DNA of 64,000 nucleotides from Bacillota bacterium (GTDB lineage Bacteria > Bacillota > Sulfobacillia > Sulfobacillales > JAIMBI01). A program made the translations under genes and the position numbers. Positions 28,628 to 37,725 of the stretch are shown piece by piece. The notes under the pieces are model-generated. The model ran no database searches. It saw only the letters and a list, made by a program, of their open reading frames with translations, and had not been told where the DNA came from. The DNA lies in assembly GCA_021846565.1 (NCBI GenBank), contig JAJZWS010000001.1, forward strand, positions 1 through 64,000, read 5' to 3'. Position 1 is the first letter of the stretch; the number at the start of each line of letters is the position of its first letter.

Positions 28628-30228
28628 ACGCGGCCGGACCCGGGGGCACGGTCGGGCCGGCCCGTCCGCCGGCCGAAACGCTTTCCGGCATCCCGGTGGA
28701 TCTGGTGTATCGGCAGCCCGCGGGGGGCGCCCTGGGCGATCCCGGCCGGTTCCCGTTCACGCGGGGCATCTACCCGACGATGTATCGCGGCCGCCTGTGG
28801 ACTATGCGGCAGTATGCGGGCTTCGGCACGCCGGCCGAGTCCAATCGGCGCTATCGCTACCTGTTGGAGCAAGGGCAGACGGGCCTCTCTGTCGCGTTTG
28901 ACCTGCCGACCCAGATGGGGTTCGACTCGGATGACCCCGCGGTCGCCGGGGAAGTCGGCAAGGTCGGCGTGGCCATTGACTCGCTGGCAGACATGGAGAT
29001 TCTGTTGGAGGGGCTGCCGCTGGACCGGGTGACCGTGTCGATGACCATTAATGCGCCGGCCGCGATTTTGCTCCTGATGGTTCTGGCCGTGGCGGAGCAG
29101 CAGGGGGTGCCCTGGGACCGGGTGTCGGGCACCATCCAGAACGATATTTTGAAAGAGTATGCCGCGCGGGGCACCTATATTTTCCCCCCGCGGCCCTCGA
29201 TGCGGCTTATCACCGACACATTTGGCTGGTGCGCCCGCCATGTGCCGGCATGGAATACCATATCGATCTCGGGCTATCACATCCGGGAGGCCGGCTCCAC
29301 GGCGGCTCAGGAAATGGCCTTTACGCTGGCCAACGGCATTGCGTACGTCGAGGCTGCGCTGGCGGCCGGGCTCGGGGTGGACCAAGTGAGCCCCCGCCTG
29401 TCGTTTTTCTTCAATGCGCAGATTGACCTGTTTGAGGAAGTGGCCAAGTTTCGGGCTGCGCGTCGGATGTGGGCGCGGATCATGCGGGACCGCTTCGGTG
29501 CCACCGATCCCCGATCCCAGATGCTGCGGTTTCATACGCAGACAGCGGGGTCGTCACTCACGGCGCAGCAGGTGGACAACAACGTGGTGCGCGTCGCCAT
29601 CGAAGCGATGGCGGCCGTGCTGGGTGGCACGCAGTCGCTGCACACCAACTCGCGGGACGAGGCGCTGGGGCTCCCAACTGAGGCATCGGCCCGGCTGGCC
29701 CTTCGCACCCAGCAAGTGCTGGCATATGAAACCGGGGTGGTCAACACGGTTGATCCGCTGGCGGGCTCGTATTTCGTAGAGGCGCTGACGGATCGGCTGG
29801 AGCAGGAAGCGCAGCGCTATTTGGATGAGGTCGATCGCCGCGGAGGCGCCGTGGCCGCCATCGAGTCGGGTTATGTCCAGAAAGAAATTCAGGATGCGGC
29901 GTGGCGGTACCAGCAGCAGGTGGAGCGCGGCGAGAAGATCCAGGTGGGGGTCAATCGGTTCCAGGACGACGCGCAGGATCCGGTGCCCGTAGCCGTGGTG
30001 GATGCCCAGGCTGAGACGGTGCAGCGCCAGAGCCTGGCCCGGGTGCGGGACGCACGCGACGCCGCCCGCGTCACGGCGGCGCTGGCGCGGCTGGCCGAGG
30101 TGGCCCGGGGCGACGGCAACCTGCTGCCCCCGCTGCTGGAGGCCGTGCGCGCGTACGCCACTCTGGGGGAGATGGTGGGCACATTGAAAAAACAGTTCGG
30201 GCAGTACCGCCCGCCGGTGGTGCTGTGA
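28624..30228 (+). CDS. mutB: methylmalonyl-CoA mutase, large (catalytic) subunit
   Basis: Interconverts (R)-methylmalonyl-CoA and succinyl-CoA with adenosylcobalamin. 534 residues make the TIM-barrel half only; the C-terminal B12-binding domain (DxHxxG) is absent, so a separate small subunit is needed and none is in this window. Residues that separate it from isobutyryl-CoA mutase are conserved: Tyr64 in RQYAGF (Y89 of the Propionibacterium enzyme), Arg182 in ARGTYIFPP (R207) and His219 in SISGYH (H244). ATG 28624 overlaps the gdhA stop. Confidence 0.92.
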   Translation: MNAAGPGGTVGPARPPAETLSGIPVDLVYRQPAGGALGDPGRFPFTRGIYPTMYRGRLWTMRQYAGFGTPAESNRRYRYLLEQGQTGLSVAFDLPTQMGFDSDDPAVAGEVGKVGVAIDSLADMEILLEGLPLDRVTVSMTINAPAAILLLMVLAVAEQQGVPWDRVSGTIQNDILKEYAARGTYIFPPRPSMRLITDTFGWCARHVPAWNTISISGYHIREAGSTAAQEMAFTLANGIAYVEAALAAGLGVDQVSPRLSFFFNAQIDLFEEVAKFRAARRMWARIMRDRFGATDPRSQMLRFHTQTAGSSLTAQQVDNNVVRVAIEAMAAVLGGTQSLHTNSRDEALGLPTEASARLALRTQQVLAYETGVVNTVDPLAGSYFVEALTDRLEQEAQRYLDEVDRRGGAVAAIESGYVQKEIQDAAWRYQQQVERGEKIQVGVNRFQDDAQDPVPVAVVDAQAETVQRQSLARVRDARDAARVTAALARLAEVARGDGNLLPPLLEAVRAYATLGEMVGTLKKQFGQYRPPVVL

Positions 30229-30659
30229 GCGGCGACGGCCTGGCTCGAGCCCACGGATGGCCGCTGGACCACATCGGTGTGGCGGTGGCGGATTTGGACG
30301 CGGCGGTCGCACGGTGGGCTTCGTTGGGCTTTGGGCCGGGCCGGATTGAGGACGTGCCGGGCGACCACATTCGCGTGGCCTTTCTTCCCTGGGACGCGGG
30401 AGAGCTTGAGCTTATGGCGCCGGTGGGACCTGACGGGACGGTGGCCCGCTTTTTGGCCAAGCGGGGACCGGGACTGCACCACCTGGCCTTTCGAGTCGAC
30501 CATCTCGCCGATGTGCTGCACGGACTAGCGGCAGATGGCGTGCGCCTGGTGGACGAGGTTCCGCGTCCGGGATCCCGCGGCACGCGGGTGGCCTTCCTGC
30601 ACCCCAGTGCGTGTGAGGGCGTGCTGACCGAACTGGTGGAGGCGCCCGATGGCCGATAA
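30225..30659 (+). CDS. mce: methylmalonyl-CoA epimerase
   Basis: 144 residues, two VOC-fold repeats. [17 protein letters not shown] and [16 protein letters not shown] carry the metal-binding His residues, with Glu in LTELVEAP. It converts (S)- to (R)-methylmalonyl-CoA, linking the carboxyltransferase and the mutase on either side. GTG 30225 overlaps the mutase stop, and the end overlaps the next gene by 11 bases. Confidence 0.92.
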   Translation: MSGDGLARAHGWPLDHIGVAVADLDAAVARWASLGFGPGRIEDVPGDHIRVAFLPWDAGELELMAPVGPDGTVARFLAKRGPGLHHLAFRVDHLADVLHGLAADGVRLVDEVPRPGSRGTRVAFLHPSACEGVLTELVEAPDGR

Positions 30660-32172
30660 CGAAAAGATTCAGGAGCTGGTGCACCGTGAGGCGCGCATCC
30701 GGGCGATGGGCGGACCCGACCGGGTGGCGCGTCAGCATCAGTTGGGCAAGTGGACGGCTCGTGAACGCTTGGACGCCCTGCTGGACGCGGGGACATTCCA
30801 GGAGTTGGGGGCCCACGTCGTGGCGCGGGTCGGTGAACCCGCCCCGGCGGACGGCGTGGTGACGGGTGTCGGCCAGGTGGCGGGTCGTCCAGTGTATGTG
30901 TACGCCCAGGACTTCACCGTGGTGGGCGGCTCGCTGGGGGAGATGCACGCCCAGAAGATTCAAGCCATGCAGGATTTGGCCCTCAAAGCGGGTTGCCCGA
31001 TGATTGGCCTGAACGACTCGGGTGGCGCGCGCATTCAGGAGGGTGTAGATGCCCTGTCTGGGTACGGCGCCATCTTTCGCCGAAACACGCACGCGTCCGG
31101 GGTCATCCCCCAGATCACGGTGATCATGGGGCCCAGCGCCGGCGGTGCGGTGTATTCGCCAGCGCTCACGGACCTGGTGGTAATGGTGCGCGGCACGGCG
31201 CAGATGTTTATCACTGGCCCGCAGGTGATTCGGGCCGTGACGGGGGAGCAGGTGACTGCCGAACAACTGGGTGGGGCGGACGCCCAACTGACCAAATCCG
31301 GCGTGGCCCACTTCGCGGTGGACGACGACCGTGCCGCCCTCGCGCTCACCCGCGAGTTGTTGGCGCGGTTTCCCGCCAACAACGTGGAAGACCCGCCGCG
31401 GCGGCCCGCTCGGCCGCCGCGGGCGGTAGACTTGAACGGCCTGGTGCCCAACGACCCCAACAAACCGTATGATGTCCGCCGGGTGATTGCCGGCTTGGTG
31501 GACGATGAAAGTTTTCTGGAGTGCCAGGCGGGGTATGCCGACAACGTGGTGGTGGGCTGGGCGTATGTGGACGGGCAGCCCATGGGCGTTATTGCCAATC
31601 AGCCCCGGGTGCTGGCGGGCACGCTCGACATCGACGGGTCGGACAAGCTGGCGAGGTTTGTGCGGCTTTGTGATGCGTTTAACTTTCCTCTGCTCACGCT
31701 GGTGGACACCCCCGGCTACCTGCCCGGCACGGCGCAGGAGTACGGCGGCATCATTCGGCACGGGGCGAAAGTGCTGTACGCGTACGCCGAAGCCACTGTG
31801 CCGAAAATCACCGTGATTGTGCGCAAGGCGTACGGCGGCGCGTATCTGGCGATGTGCAGCCGGTCGCTGGGGGCAGATTTGGCGATAGCCTGGCCCAGTG
31901 CCGAGATTGCCGTCATGGGTCCAGAGCCCGCCGCCAACATCATTTATCGCCGAGACCTGGAAACGGCCGAGGATCCGGCCGCCGCCCGCCGGGAGAAGGT
32001 GGCGGAGTACCGCGAGCGTTTTGCCAATCCGTACGTGGCCGCGGCCCGCGGGTACGTGGACGCCGTGGTGGAGCCGGCGGAAACCCGGCATGCCTTGGTC
32101 CGCATGCTGTCGAGCCTTCTGTCCAAGCGCGAGGCGCGTCCCAGTAAGAAGCACGGAAACGTGCCGCTGTGA
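30649..32172 (+). CDS. mmdA: methylmalonyl-/propionyl-CoA carboxyltransferase subunit
   Basis: 507 residues, two crotonase-like halves. The N-terminal one has GLNDSGGARIQEGVDALSGY and the C-terminal one VDTPGYLPGTAQEYGGIIRHGAK with VRKAYGGAYLAM. It moves carboxyl between biotin and propionyl/methylmalonyl-CoA. With the biotin carrier downstream it could work in a carboxylase or in a sodium-pumping decarboxylase. Neither a biotin carboxylase nor the membrane beta subunit is in this window, so the direction cannot be decided here. Confidence 0.92.
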   Translation: MADNEKIQELVHREARIRAMGGPDRVARQHQLGKWTARERLDALLDAGTFQELGAHVVARVGEPAPADGVVTGVGQVAGRPVYVYAQDFTVVGGSLGEMHAQKIQAMQDLALKAGCPMIGLNDSGGARIQEGVDALSGYGAIFRRNTHASGVIPQITVIMGPSAGGAVYSPALTDLVVMVRGTAQMFITGPQVIRAVTGEQVTAEQLGGADAQLTKSGVAHFAVDDDRAALALTRELLARFPANNVEDPPRRPARPPRAVDLNGLVPNDPNKPYDVRRVIAGLVDDESFLECQAGYADNVVVGWAYVDGQPMGVIANQPRVLAGTLDIDGSDKLARFVRLCDAFNFPLLTLVDTPGYLPGTAQEYGGIIRHGAKVLYAYAEATVPKITVIVRKAYGGAYLAMCSRSLGADLAIAWPSAEIAVMGPEPAANIIYRRDLETAEDPAAARREKVAEYRERFANPYVAAARGYVDAVVEPAETRHALVRMLSSLLSKREARPSKKHGNVPL

Positions 32173-32348
32173 CGGGCCCGACGGAACCGACACCGGAGGC
32201 GTTGCGGCGGTTGGCGGCCATCGTCGCCGCGGTGATGGCGTCCGACCAGGGTGCGGTGGTGGTGCGTGTGCGCCCGGTCTGGCCAGACCCGGGGCCGTGG
32301 ACCTGGTTGGGGCGTCGTGATGCAATGCAGGGAGGGGGACGGTGGTGA
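32169..32348 (+). CDS. small protein of the carboxyltransferase operon
   Basis: 59 residues from GTG 32169, overlapping the mmdA stop (GTGA), to TGA 32346-32348, which overlaps the biotin carrier ATG (TGATG). An amphipathic helix (EALRRLAAIVAAVMASD) is followed by VVVRVRPVWPDPGPWTWLGR. Small genes lie at the same place in related operons and are often called OadG-like or epsilon subunits, which help hold the complex together. There is no clear membrane helix, so it is not a typical OadG. Function is inferred from position. Confidence 0.6.
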   Translation: MTGPTEPTPEALRRLAAIVAAVMASDQGAVVVRVRPVWPDPGPWTWLGRRDAMQGGGRW

Positions 32349-32734
32349 TGCCGAGACGCTTTCAGGTGACGGTGGATGGACACACGTATGAGGTGGAGGT
32401 GTCCGAGCTGACCGACACCCGCTCCGCGGCCGCCCCGGTTGTGAATCCGGCGCCGGCAGCCGAGTCGATGGCGAGAGCTGCGCTGGCGCCGGCCAAGATG
32501 GAGACCAAGGCCTCGGCCATTGGCGGCACCGTGGCCGCCCCCTTGCCCGGGGTGGCTTTGGAGGTGAAGGTGGCGGTGGGGGACCGGGTGTCGCTCGGGG
32601 ACGTGCTGGTCATCTTGGAGGCCATGAAAATGGAAAACGAAATTGCCGCCCCCACAGCCGGGGTGGTTCGGACGGTGCATGTGGTGCCGGGTGCCAGCGT
32701 GGCGTCCGGGGACCCGCTGGTCACCCTCGGCTAG
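32348..32734 (+). CDS. biotin carboxyl carrier protein
   Basis: 128 residues. An N-terminal domain (RRFQVTVDGHTYEVEV) and an Ala/Pro-rich linker lead to the biotinyl domain (about 58-128), with the biotinylated Lys in EAMKMEN. It carries carboxybiotin for the MmdA-type subunit encoded just upstream. ATG 32348 is preferred because it overlaps the stop of the small upstream gene. Last gene of the operon. Confidence 0.93.
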   Translation: MPRRFQVTVDGHTYEVEVSELTDTRSAAAPVVNPAPAAESMARAALAPAKMETKASAIGGTVAAPLPGVALEVKVAVGDRVSLGDVLVILEAMKMENEIAAPTAGVVRTVHVVPGASVASGDPLVTLG

Positions 32735-32754
32735 CGAATTGGGTGTTGAACAGA

Positions 32755-32796
32755 GAGCCCGGCGCGGAGGAGTCCGGCGCCGGGCTCGTTGTTTTC
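32755..32796. terminator. terminator between the mutase operon and peroxiredoxin
   Basis: Long stem GAGCCCGGCGC (32755-32765) and GCGCCGGGCTC (32777-32787) with an 11-base loop, followed by GTTGTTTT. It lies between convergent genes and may serve both. Confidence 0.8.
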
Positions 32797-32802
32797 GTGA
32801 GA

Positions 32803-33465
32803 CTACTTGGGGTTGGTGAGCCGGAGGTACCACTCGCGGTAGTCCAACCCGCGCGCCTTGGCTTCATCGGCCGTTTCGATCTTGTCCAAAGAGGCCGGCG
32901 CCGCCACCACGACCGGCTCCCCGCGCTGCCAGTCCACCGGCGTCGCGTGGTTGGTGCGCGCCTTGACTTGGAGGCTGTCAAACACGCGCAGCAGCTCATC
33001 GACGGAGCGACCGGTGGACAGCGGGTAGTACAGCAGTGCCCGCACGACGCCCGCGTCGTCGATGAAAAACACGGCGCGGACGGTCTCCGTGAGGGCATCC
33101 CCCGGGTGGATCATGCCGTATTTCTTGGAAACGGCCATGTCCACATCCGCGATGATGGGAAACGGGATCGGGCGCCCCAACATCTCGCCCATGTTTTTCA
33201 TCCAGGCAAGGTGGGCGGGTACCCCGTCCACGGACAGTCCCAAGAGATCAATGCCCCGCTGCTGGAATTCGTCGTATCGGCGGGCAAACTCCATGATTTC
33301 CGTGGAGCACACCGGCGTGAAGTCGTTCGGATGGGAAAACAGCATCAGCCAGTGGCCGCGGTACTGCGACAGCGTCACGGGTCCGTGACTGCTTTTGGCC
33401 TCGAAGTCGGGGGCGGGCTCGCCGATGCGGGGCAGGCGCACGGCCACCTCTTCCACATGCTCCAT
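32803..33465 (-). CDS. 1-Cys peroxiredoxin
   Basis: 220 residues of the Prx6/archaeal-type family, which reduces peroxides. The peroxidatic Cys53 sits in HPNDFTPVCSTE. It is the only cysteine in the protein, so there is no resolving Cys in the same chain. The long C-terminal domain (about 165-220, with DYREWYLRLTNPK) is typical of this subgroup. The gene stands alone on the minus strand behind its own promoter. Confidence 0.93.
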   Translation of the reverse strand: MEHVEEVAVRLPRIGEPAPDFEAKSSHGPVTLSQYRGHWLMLFSHPNDFTPVCSTEIMEFARRYDEFQQRGIDLLGLSVDGVPAHLAWMKNMGEMLGRPIPFPIIADVDMAVSKKYGMIHPGDALTETVRAVFFIDDAGVVRALLYYPLSTGRSVDELLRVFDSLQVKARTNHATPVDWQRGEPVVVAAPASLDKIETADEAKARGLDYREWYLRLTNPK

Positions 33466-33506
33466 GGGTCACACTCCCTCCGCGCCGTCAACACGGTCGC
33501 TCACCC

Positions 33507-33512
33507 ATTATA
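33507..33512 (-). promoter_or_regulatory. -10 box of the peroxiredoxin gene
   Basis: On the minus strand TATAAT lies about 42 bases ahead of the ATG. The -35 region is poor. Confidence 0.5.
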
Positions 33513-33722
33513 AGGATCTAGACCGACCGTGGATATCCTATGCTGACCCCGCATGTGCGGCGCCGGCGCCAAGGCGTGACAGTGGGCAGGCCGAACCTGG
33601 GACATCCGCCGCTGAGTGCACAGGAGGGTTTCGGCAGGTTCCCGTGCGGGGCACACGAAAGCACGAGCGCGTCGCGACCGAGACACCGCCGCGGCCACGG
33701 CATTTAATTGCTCGCGCGCGTG

Positions 33723-33830
33723 AGTGGCCGTGGGCTGGCACCGCCACGGGGGTCCTGGGCCCCAATGGGGTGGGGACACCGACGATCGTGCACCTCCTGC
33801 TTGGCCGGTTGAGGGTACAGGTGGAACGGT
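33723..33830 (+). pseudogene. possible fragment of an ABC ATPase
   Basis: A short frame reads TATGVLGPNGVGTPTIVHLL, close to an ABC Walker A region (GPNGxGKTT) but with the Lys lost. The rest of the domain is not found, so this is at most a decayed piece. The remainder of 33513-33988 shows no gene. Confidence 0.25.
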
Positions 33831-33988
33831 GTCGGTCATGGGGCGGAGCTACGGGTTGCGGGCACACGCTCGTCGATGGGGGCCACAGTCCCACTCTGGT
33901 GACGGTGAACGGCTGCTCACATCGGGGCCCTGTACCCACGCGTGCGCTCCGTAGGCCAGTGCCGAGCCGAAAACGGCGCGGCAACCTC

Positions 33989-34013
33989 GCCGCGGAAATA
34001 TATTGGCCGCGGC
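33989..34013 (+). promoter_or_regulatory. inverted repeat with a -10-like core ahead of the acyl-CoA synthetase gene
   Basis: GCCGCGG (33989-33995) and CCGCGGC (34007-34013) form perfect 7-base arms around an AT-rich core that contains TATATT. The layout suits an operator overlapping a promoter, about 100 bases before the acyl-CoA synthetase gene. The binding protein is unknown. Confidence 0.4.
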
Positions 34014-34114
34014 ACGGCCGAAACAGGAATGATGGCACTCCTTGGAGAAGTCTTACGACAACCGCCGGTGACCACGGCCCGTTGGTGGTGAGCCGGTCCA
34101 AGGGGGAAAACAGC

Positions 34115-35791
34115 ATGACCATCCGTGACGCCGATGACGACTCCGGGTTGCCGGGACTCATGATGGATGACCTGCCACTCACCACTAATTGGATTCTGCG
34201 CCGCGCCGCGACGGTGTTTGGGGACCGCCCGGTGGTTACGCGGACACCGGACGGCGGGCGCCACCGCTACACGTATCGCGGCATGGCCGAGCGCGCGCGC
34301 CGGCTGAGCGGGGGATTGCGTCAACTGGGCATCCGAAGCGGCGACCGGGTGGCCACGCTGGCGATGAACCACCATCAGCATCTTGAGGCGTATTTTGGTG
34401 TTCCGGGGATGGGCGCGGTGCTGCATACGGTGAACCCGCGGCTTCACGCCCAGGACCTCATTCATATTGTCACGGAGGCAGCGGACCGGGTTATGATTGT
34501 GGACCAGGCGCTGTGGCCGGTCTGGGCGGCCATTCGGGACCAGGTCTCGGTGGCTGTGACGGTGGTGGTGGAGGATGGGACGGGACCGGTGCCGGCCGGA
34601 ACGCTGCCGTACGAACAGCTGGTGGCAGCGGGGGACGACTCCCCGCTGGACGATGTGGTGGGCCACGACCGGCAGGCGGCGGCACTGTGCTACACCTCGG
34701 GCACCACTGGGCAGCCCAAGGGGGTGATGTACTCCCACCGGAGTTTGGTGTTGCACGCCCTGGCCGAGGCGGGAGCGGACTCCATCGCGCTGTCCGCCCG
34801 GGATGTCGTGTTGCCGGTAGTGCCGATGTTTCACGTCAACGCGTGGGGGCTGCCGTACGGGGCAGCTCTCCATGGCAGCGGACTGGTGCTGCCGGGTCAC
34901 GACCTCACACCTGTGGGCCTCCTGACGCTGATGTCAGAAACCGGTACCACCCTCACGGCTGGGGTGCCCACCATCTGGATGGGGATTTTGGCGGAGTTGG
35001 ATGCGCATCCCGACCGCTATGACTTGTCTCGGCTCCATACCATGCTGGTGGGGGGCGCGGCCGTGCCGGCCGCCGTGCTCCAGGGGTATCGAGACCGCCA
35101 TGGACTCCGTGTGCTGCATGCGTGGGGCATGACGGAAACCACCCCACTGGGGTCGGTGGCGCATGTGCCTGCCGGCGTTGACGGCGGACCCGGGCCCGAA
35201 GGAGATTACTATCGGCTGTCTCAGGGGCGTCCCGCGGCACTGGTGGAGGTGCGGGCGCGCGGCGAATCGGGCCTGGTCCCGTGGGACGGGAGCACCGCCG
35301 GCGAGCTGGAAGTGCGCGGTCCCTGGGTGGCCGCGCACTACTACGGCGGCGATGACGACGGGAAGTTCACGCCCGATGGGTGGTTCCGGACGGGTGACGT
35401 GGTGACCATCGATCCCCTCGGCTATCTGGTCATGCGGGACCGGACAAAGGACTTGGTGAAGTCCGGCGGGGAGTGGATCAGCTCGGTGGCGCTGGAAAAT
35501 GCGCTGATGAGCCATCCGGCGGTGGCCGAGGCCGCCGTCATTGCGGTGCCCCATCCCCAATGGCAGGAGCGGCCGGTGGCCGTGCTGGTGGCTCGGGGCG
35601 CCGAGCGTCCGCCGGACGAGGAGCTGGCGGCCCTTCTCACGCCGCAGTTCGCGAGCTGGTGGCTGCCGGATGCATACCGTTGGGTGGAGGCCATTCCGCG
35701 GACGGCCACCGGAAAATTTCTCAAGGCGGCCCTGCGGGAGCAGTTTCGCGACACGCTGGGCGGCGCCGAGGAAACTGGGGAGGTGCGGTGA
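34115..35791 (+). CDS. fatty-acid/acyl-CoA synthetase (AMP-forming)
   Basis: 558 residues. Activates a carboxylic acid with ATP and CoA through an acyl-adenylate. Motifs in order: CYTSGTTGQPKGVMYSHRS (P-loop), PMFHVNAWGLPYG, HAWGMTETTPLGS, GWFRTGDV, and the catalytic Lys near the end in PRTATGKFLKAALREQF. It is closest in style to medium/long-chain enzymes related to AlkK; chain length is not certain. ATG 34115 follows AAGGGGG. Its stop overlaps the next gene. Confidence 0.92.
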   Translation: MTIRDADDDSGLPGLMMDDLPLTTNWILRRAATVFGDRPVVTRTPDGGRHRYTYRGMAERARRLSGGLRQLGIRSGDRVATLAMNHHQHLEAYFGVPGMGAVLHTVNPRLHAQDLIHIVTEAADRVMIVDQALWPVWAAIRDQVSVAVTVVVEDGTGPVPAGTLPYEQLVAAGDDSPLDDVVGHDRQAAALCYTSGTTGQPKGVMYSHRSLVLHALAEAGADSIALSARDVVLPVVPMFHVNAWGLPYGAALHGSGLVLPGHDLTPVGLLTLMSETGTTLTAGVPTIWMGILAELDAHPDRYDLSRLHTMLVGGAAVPAAVLQGYRDRHGLRVLHAWGMTETTPLGSVAHVPAGVDGGPGPEGDYYRLSQGRPAALVEVRARGESGLVPWDGSTAGELEVRGPWVAAHYYGGDDDGKFTPDGWFRTGDVVTIDPLGYLVMRDRTKDLVKSGGEWISSVALENALMSHPAVAEAAVIAVPHPQWQERPVAVLVARGAERPPDEELAALLTPQFASWWLPDAYRWVEAIPRTATGKFLKAALREQFRDTLGGAEETGEVR

Positions 35792-36582
35792 TGGCGGACG
35801 AGCGGGCCCTGGCGGTGGACTGGACCGACGCCCCCGTGATGGTGTTTGGCGGGGGCTCCGGGTTGGGGGAGGCCAGCGTCGCGAGCCTGGCTCGCCTGGG
35901 AGCCCGAGTCGCCGTGGTGGACGTCAACCCGGCCGCGGCCCGGCGGGTCGCCGCGCCGCTTGGGGGGCGCGGCCTCGCGCTGGAGGCGGATGTCACGGCG
36001 GCCGAGCCGGTGGCGGCGGCGGTGGCGGCGGTCACCGCTCGCTGGGGGGCGGTCCGGGGCGTGGTGCACACGGCGGGCATCGCGATAGCTGAGCGCATCC
36101 TAGGCAAAGGCGGCCCGCATGACCTCGAGCGGTTTTCCCGTGTGGTGTCGGTGAACCTGGTGGGAACCTTCAACGTGCTGCGTCTGACCGCCCGCGCGAT
36201 GACCGCCAATGTGCCGGATGACGAGGGCCAGCGCGGGGTCATCGTGGTGACGACGTCGGTCGCGGCGTTCGAGGGGCAGGTGGGCCAGGCAGCCTACGCG
36301 GCGTCCAAGGGCGGTGTGGCGGCCCTGGTGTTGCCGGCGGCGCGGGAACTGGCGCGGGACGGCATTCGGGTGGTGGGCATTGCGCCGGGGATCTTTGAAA
36401 CCCCCATGATGGCGGGCCTGCCCGAAGCGGCGCGTCAGTCCTTGGGCCAGCAGGTGCCATTTCCCCCGCGCCTCGGGCGGCCGGCCGAATACGCGGATCT
36501 GGTGACCCACATTTTTTCGAACCCGATGCTGAACGGCACGGTGATCCGCTTGGACGGGGCGATTCGCATGGCCCCGCGTTAG
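35791..36582 (+). CDS. HSD10-like 3-hydroxyacyl-CoA dehydrogenase (SDR)
   Basis: 263 residues, short-chain dehydrogenase: the NAD motif VFGGGSGLGEAS, the acidic residue in VVDVN for NAD(H), Ser in VTTSVAAFEGQVGQ, and YAASKGG. The segments FSRVVSVNLVGTFNVLRL and APGIFETPMMAGLPEAAR match HSD17B10-type enzymes, which oxidise 2-methyl-3-hydroxybutyryl-CoA in isoleucine breakdown. The ATG overlaps the stop of the acyl-CoA synthetase, so both act in one acyl-CoA pathway. Confidence 0.88.
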   Translation: MADERALAVDWTDAPVMVFGGGSGLGEASVASLARLGARVAVVDVNPAAARRVAAPLGGRGLALEADVTAAEPVAAAVAAVTARWGAVRGVVHTAGIAIAERILGKGGPHDLERFSRVVSVNLVGTFNVLRLTARAMTANVPDDEGQRGVIVVTTSVAAFEGQVGQAAYAASKGGVAALVLPAARELARDGIRVVGIAPGIFETPMMAGLPEAARQSLGQQVPFPPRLGRPAEYADLVTHIFSNPMLNGTVIRLDGAIRMAPR

Positions 36583-36607
36583 CCCCCGGGCAGCAGGGAG
36601 GTGCGCG

Positions 36608-37654
36608 ATGCGCGACGCCGAGTCGGTCCTGATGGTGTTCCTCACGAGCTACCGGGACATTGTGGGGGCCGAGCACCTGGAACACAAGCTGTCCGCCATC
36701 GCCGGCGCGCTGGTGCGGGCTGGCCTGTTTCGGCGCGCGGCGGTGCAGGTGTATGGGTCGGTTTATGGAGAAAAGCTTTTCGGCTTGGCGGGGCTGACGC
36801 CCGAAGAAGAAGACTGGATCCGCACGCACGACGTGCTCCCGGAACAGGAGTACGCGCGCATGCAGGAACATGGCATTCGCATTGAAGAAGTCTATTTCGT
36901 GCCGCACGACCGCCTCCGGCGCGTGTTGCCCAATGTGGACGACATTTTGCTGTCGGACACCTCCCGAGACCCTGACGACTGGAAGGCTGGGCAATGGCAT
37001 CCCGACGACATGTTGTACATGCCCCTCATAGCGTCGAACGGATACCCGCTGGGCAACATCACCGCCGATGCGCCGTTTGACAACCGGGTTCCCGACCTCG
37101 CGACCGCTGCGTTGCTGGCCCCGTTCGTGGCGATGGCGGCGGGCACCATCGAGCAGGAGCTCAACCGGCGGCGCGACTACCTAACCCAGTGCTTCAACGG
37201 ACAGTTTTTTCGCGACGAGGTGAGCCGCCGCCTGGGTGTACCGGGCCGCCCCCTGGGGCTGGCGTTTGTTGATATGAACGGGTTGAAGGCGGTCAACGAC
37301 CGCCTGGGGCATGAGGCGGGCGACCGCGCCATTCAGGCCACAGCCGACGCGCTGCGCAAGCTGGTGGCTGACCTGACGCGCATGGTGTTTCGCGACCCCG
37401 TGGTGTGCCGCCTGTACGGCGACGAATTTGGCGTCCTGTTCCACCCAGATTCGGCGGTCACCCCCGAGGCAGTGGCCCGCGCGATGCTGGCAGCCTGGCC
37501 AGCAGAGGTGCCGGCAGCCGCCATTGGGGTGGCAGTTCGGCAGCCCGATGACGACCCGCGCAGTTTGGTGCGGCGGGCCGAAGAGCGCATGTACGCGGCC
37601 AAGCGGGCCATGCGCCCGCCAGGCGCCAGCGAGGCGCGGCGTGCCACGGAGTAG
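36608..37654 (+). CDS. GAF-like/GGDEF-domain protein
   Basis: 348 residues, no membrane helix. The N-terminal part (about 10-175) looks like a GAF-type sensor. The C-terminal 145 residues are a GGDEF domain with LAFVDMNGLKAVNDRLGHEAG and the signature CRLYGDEFGVLF (residues 270-274 read YGDEF in place of GGDEF). Diguanylate cyclases make c-di-GMP. The first Gly of the signature is replaced by Tyr, so activity may be reduced or altered. It is a single-gene unit between the SDR gene and the ABC transporter. Confidence 0.82.
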   Translation: MRDAESVLMVFLTSYRDIVGAEHLEHKLSAIAGALVRAGLFRRAAVQVYGSVYGEKLFGLAGLTPEEEDWIRTHDVLPEQEYARMQEHGIRIEEVYFVPHDRLRRVLPNVDDILLSDTSRDPDDWKAGQWHPDDMLYMPLIASNGYPLGNITADAPFDNRVPDLATAALLAPFVAMAAGTIEQELNRRRDYLTQCFNGQFFRDEVSRRLGVPGRPLGLAFVDMNGLKAVNDRLGHEAGDRAIQATADALRKLVADLTRMVFRDPVVCRLYGDEFGVLFHPDSAVTPEAVARAMLAAWPAEVPAAAIGVAVRQPDDDPRSLVRRAEERMYAAKRAMRPPGASEARRATE

Positions 37655-37725
37655 GGCGAAACGCTCGTTTTGTCGTATCCTCAGCATATGGGGGATGGCG
37701 AGGAAGACGGCTCCGAAGGCGAGGC

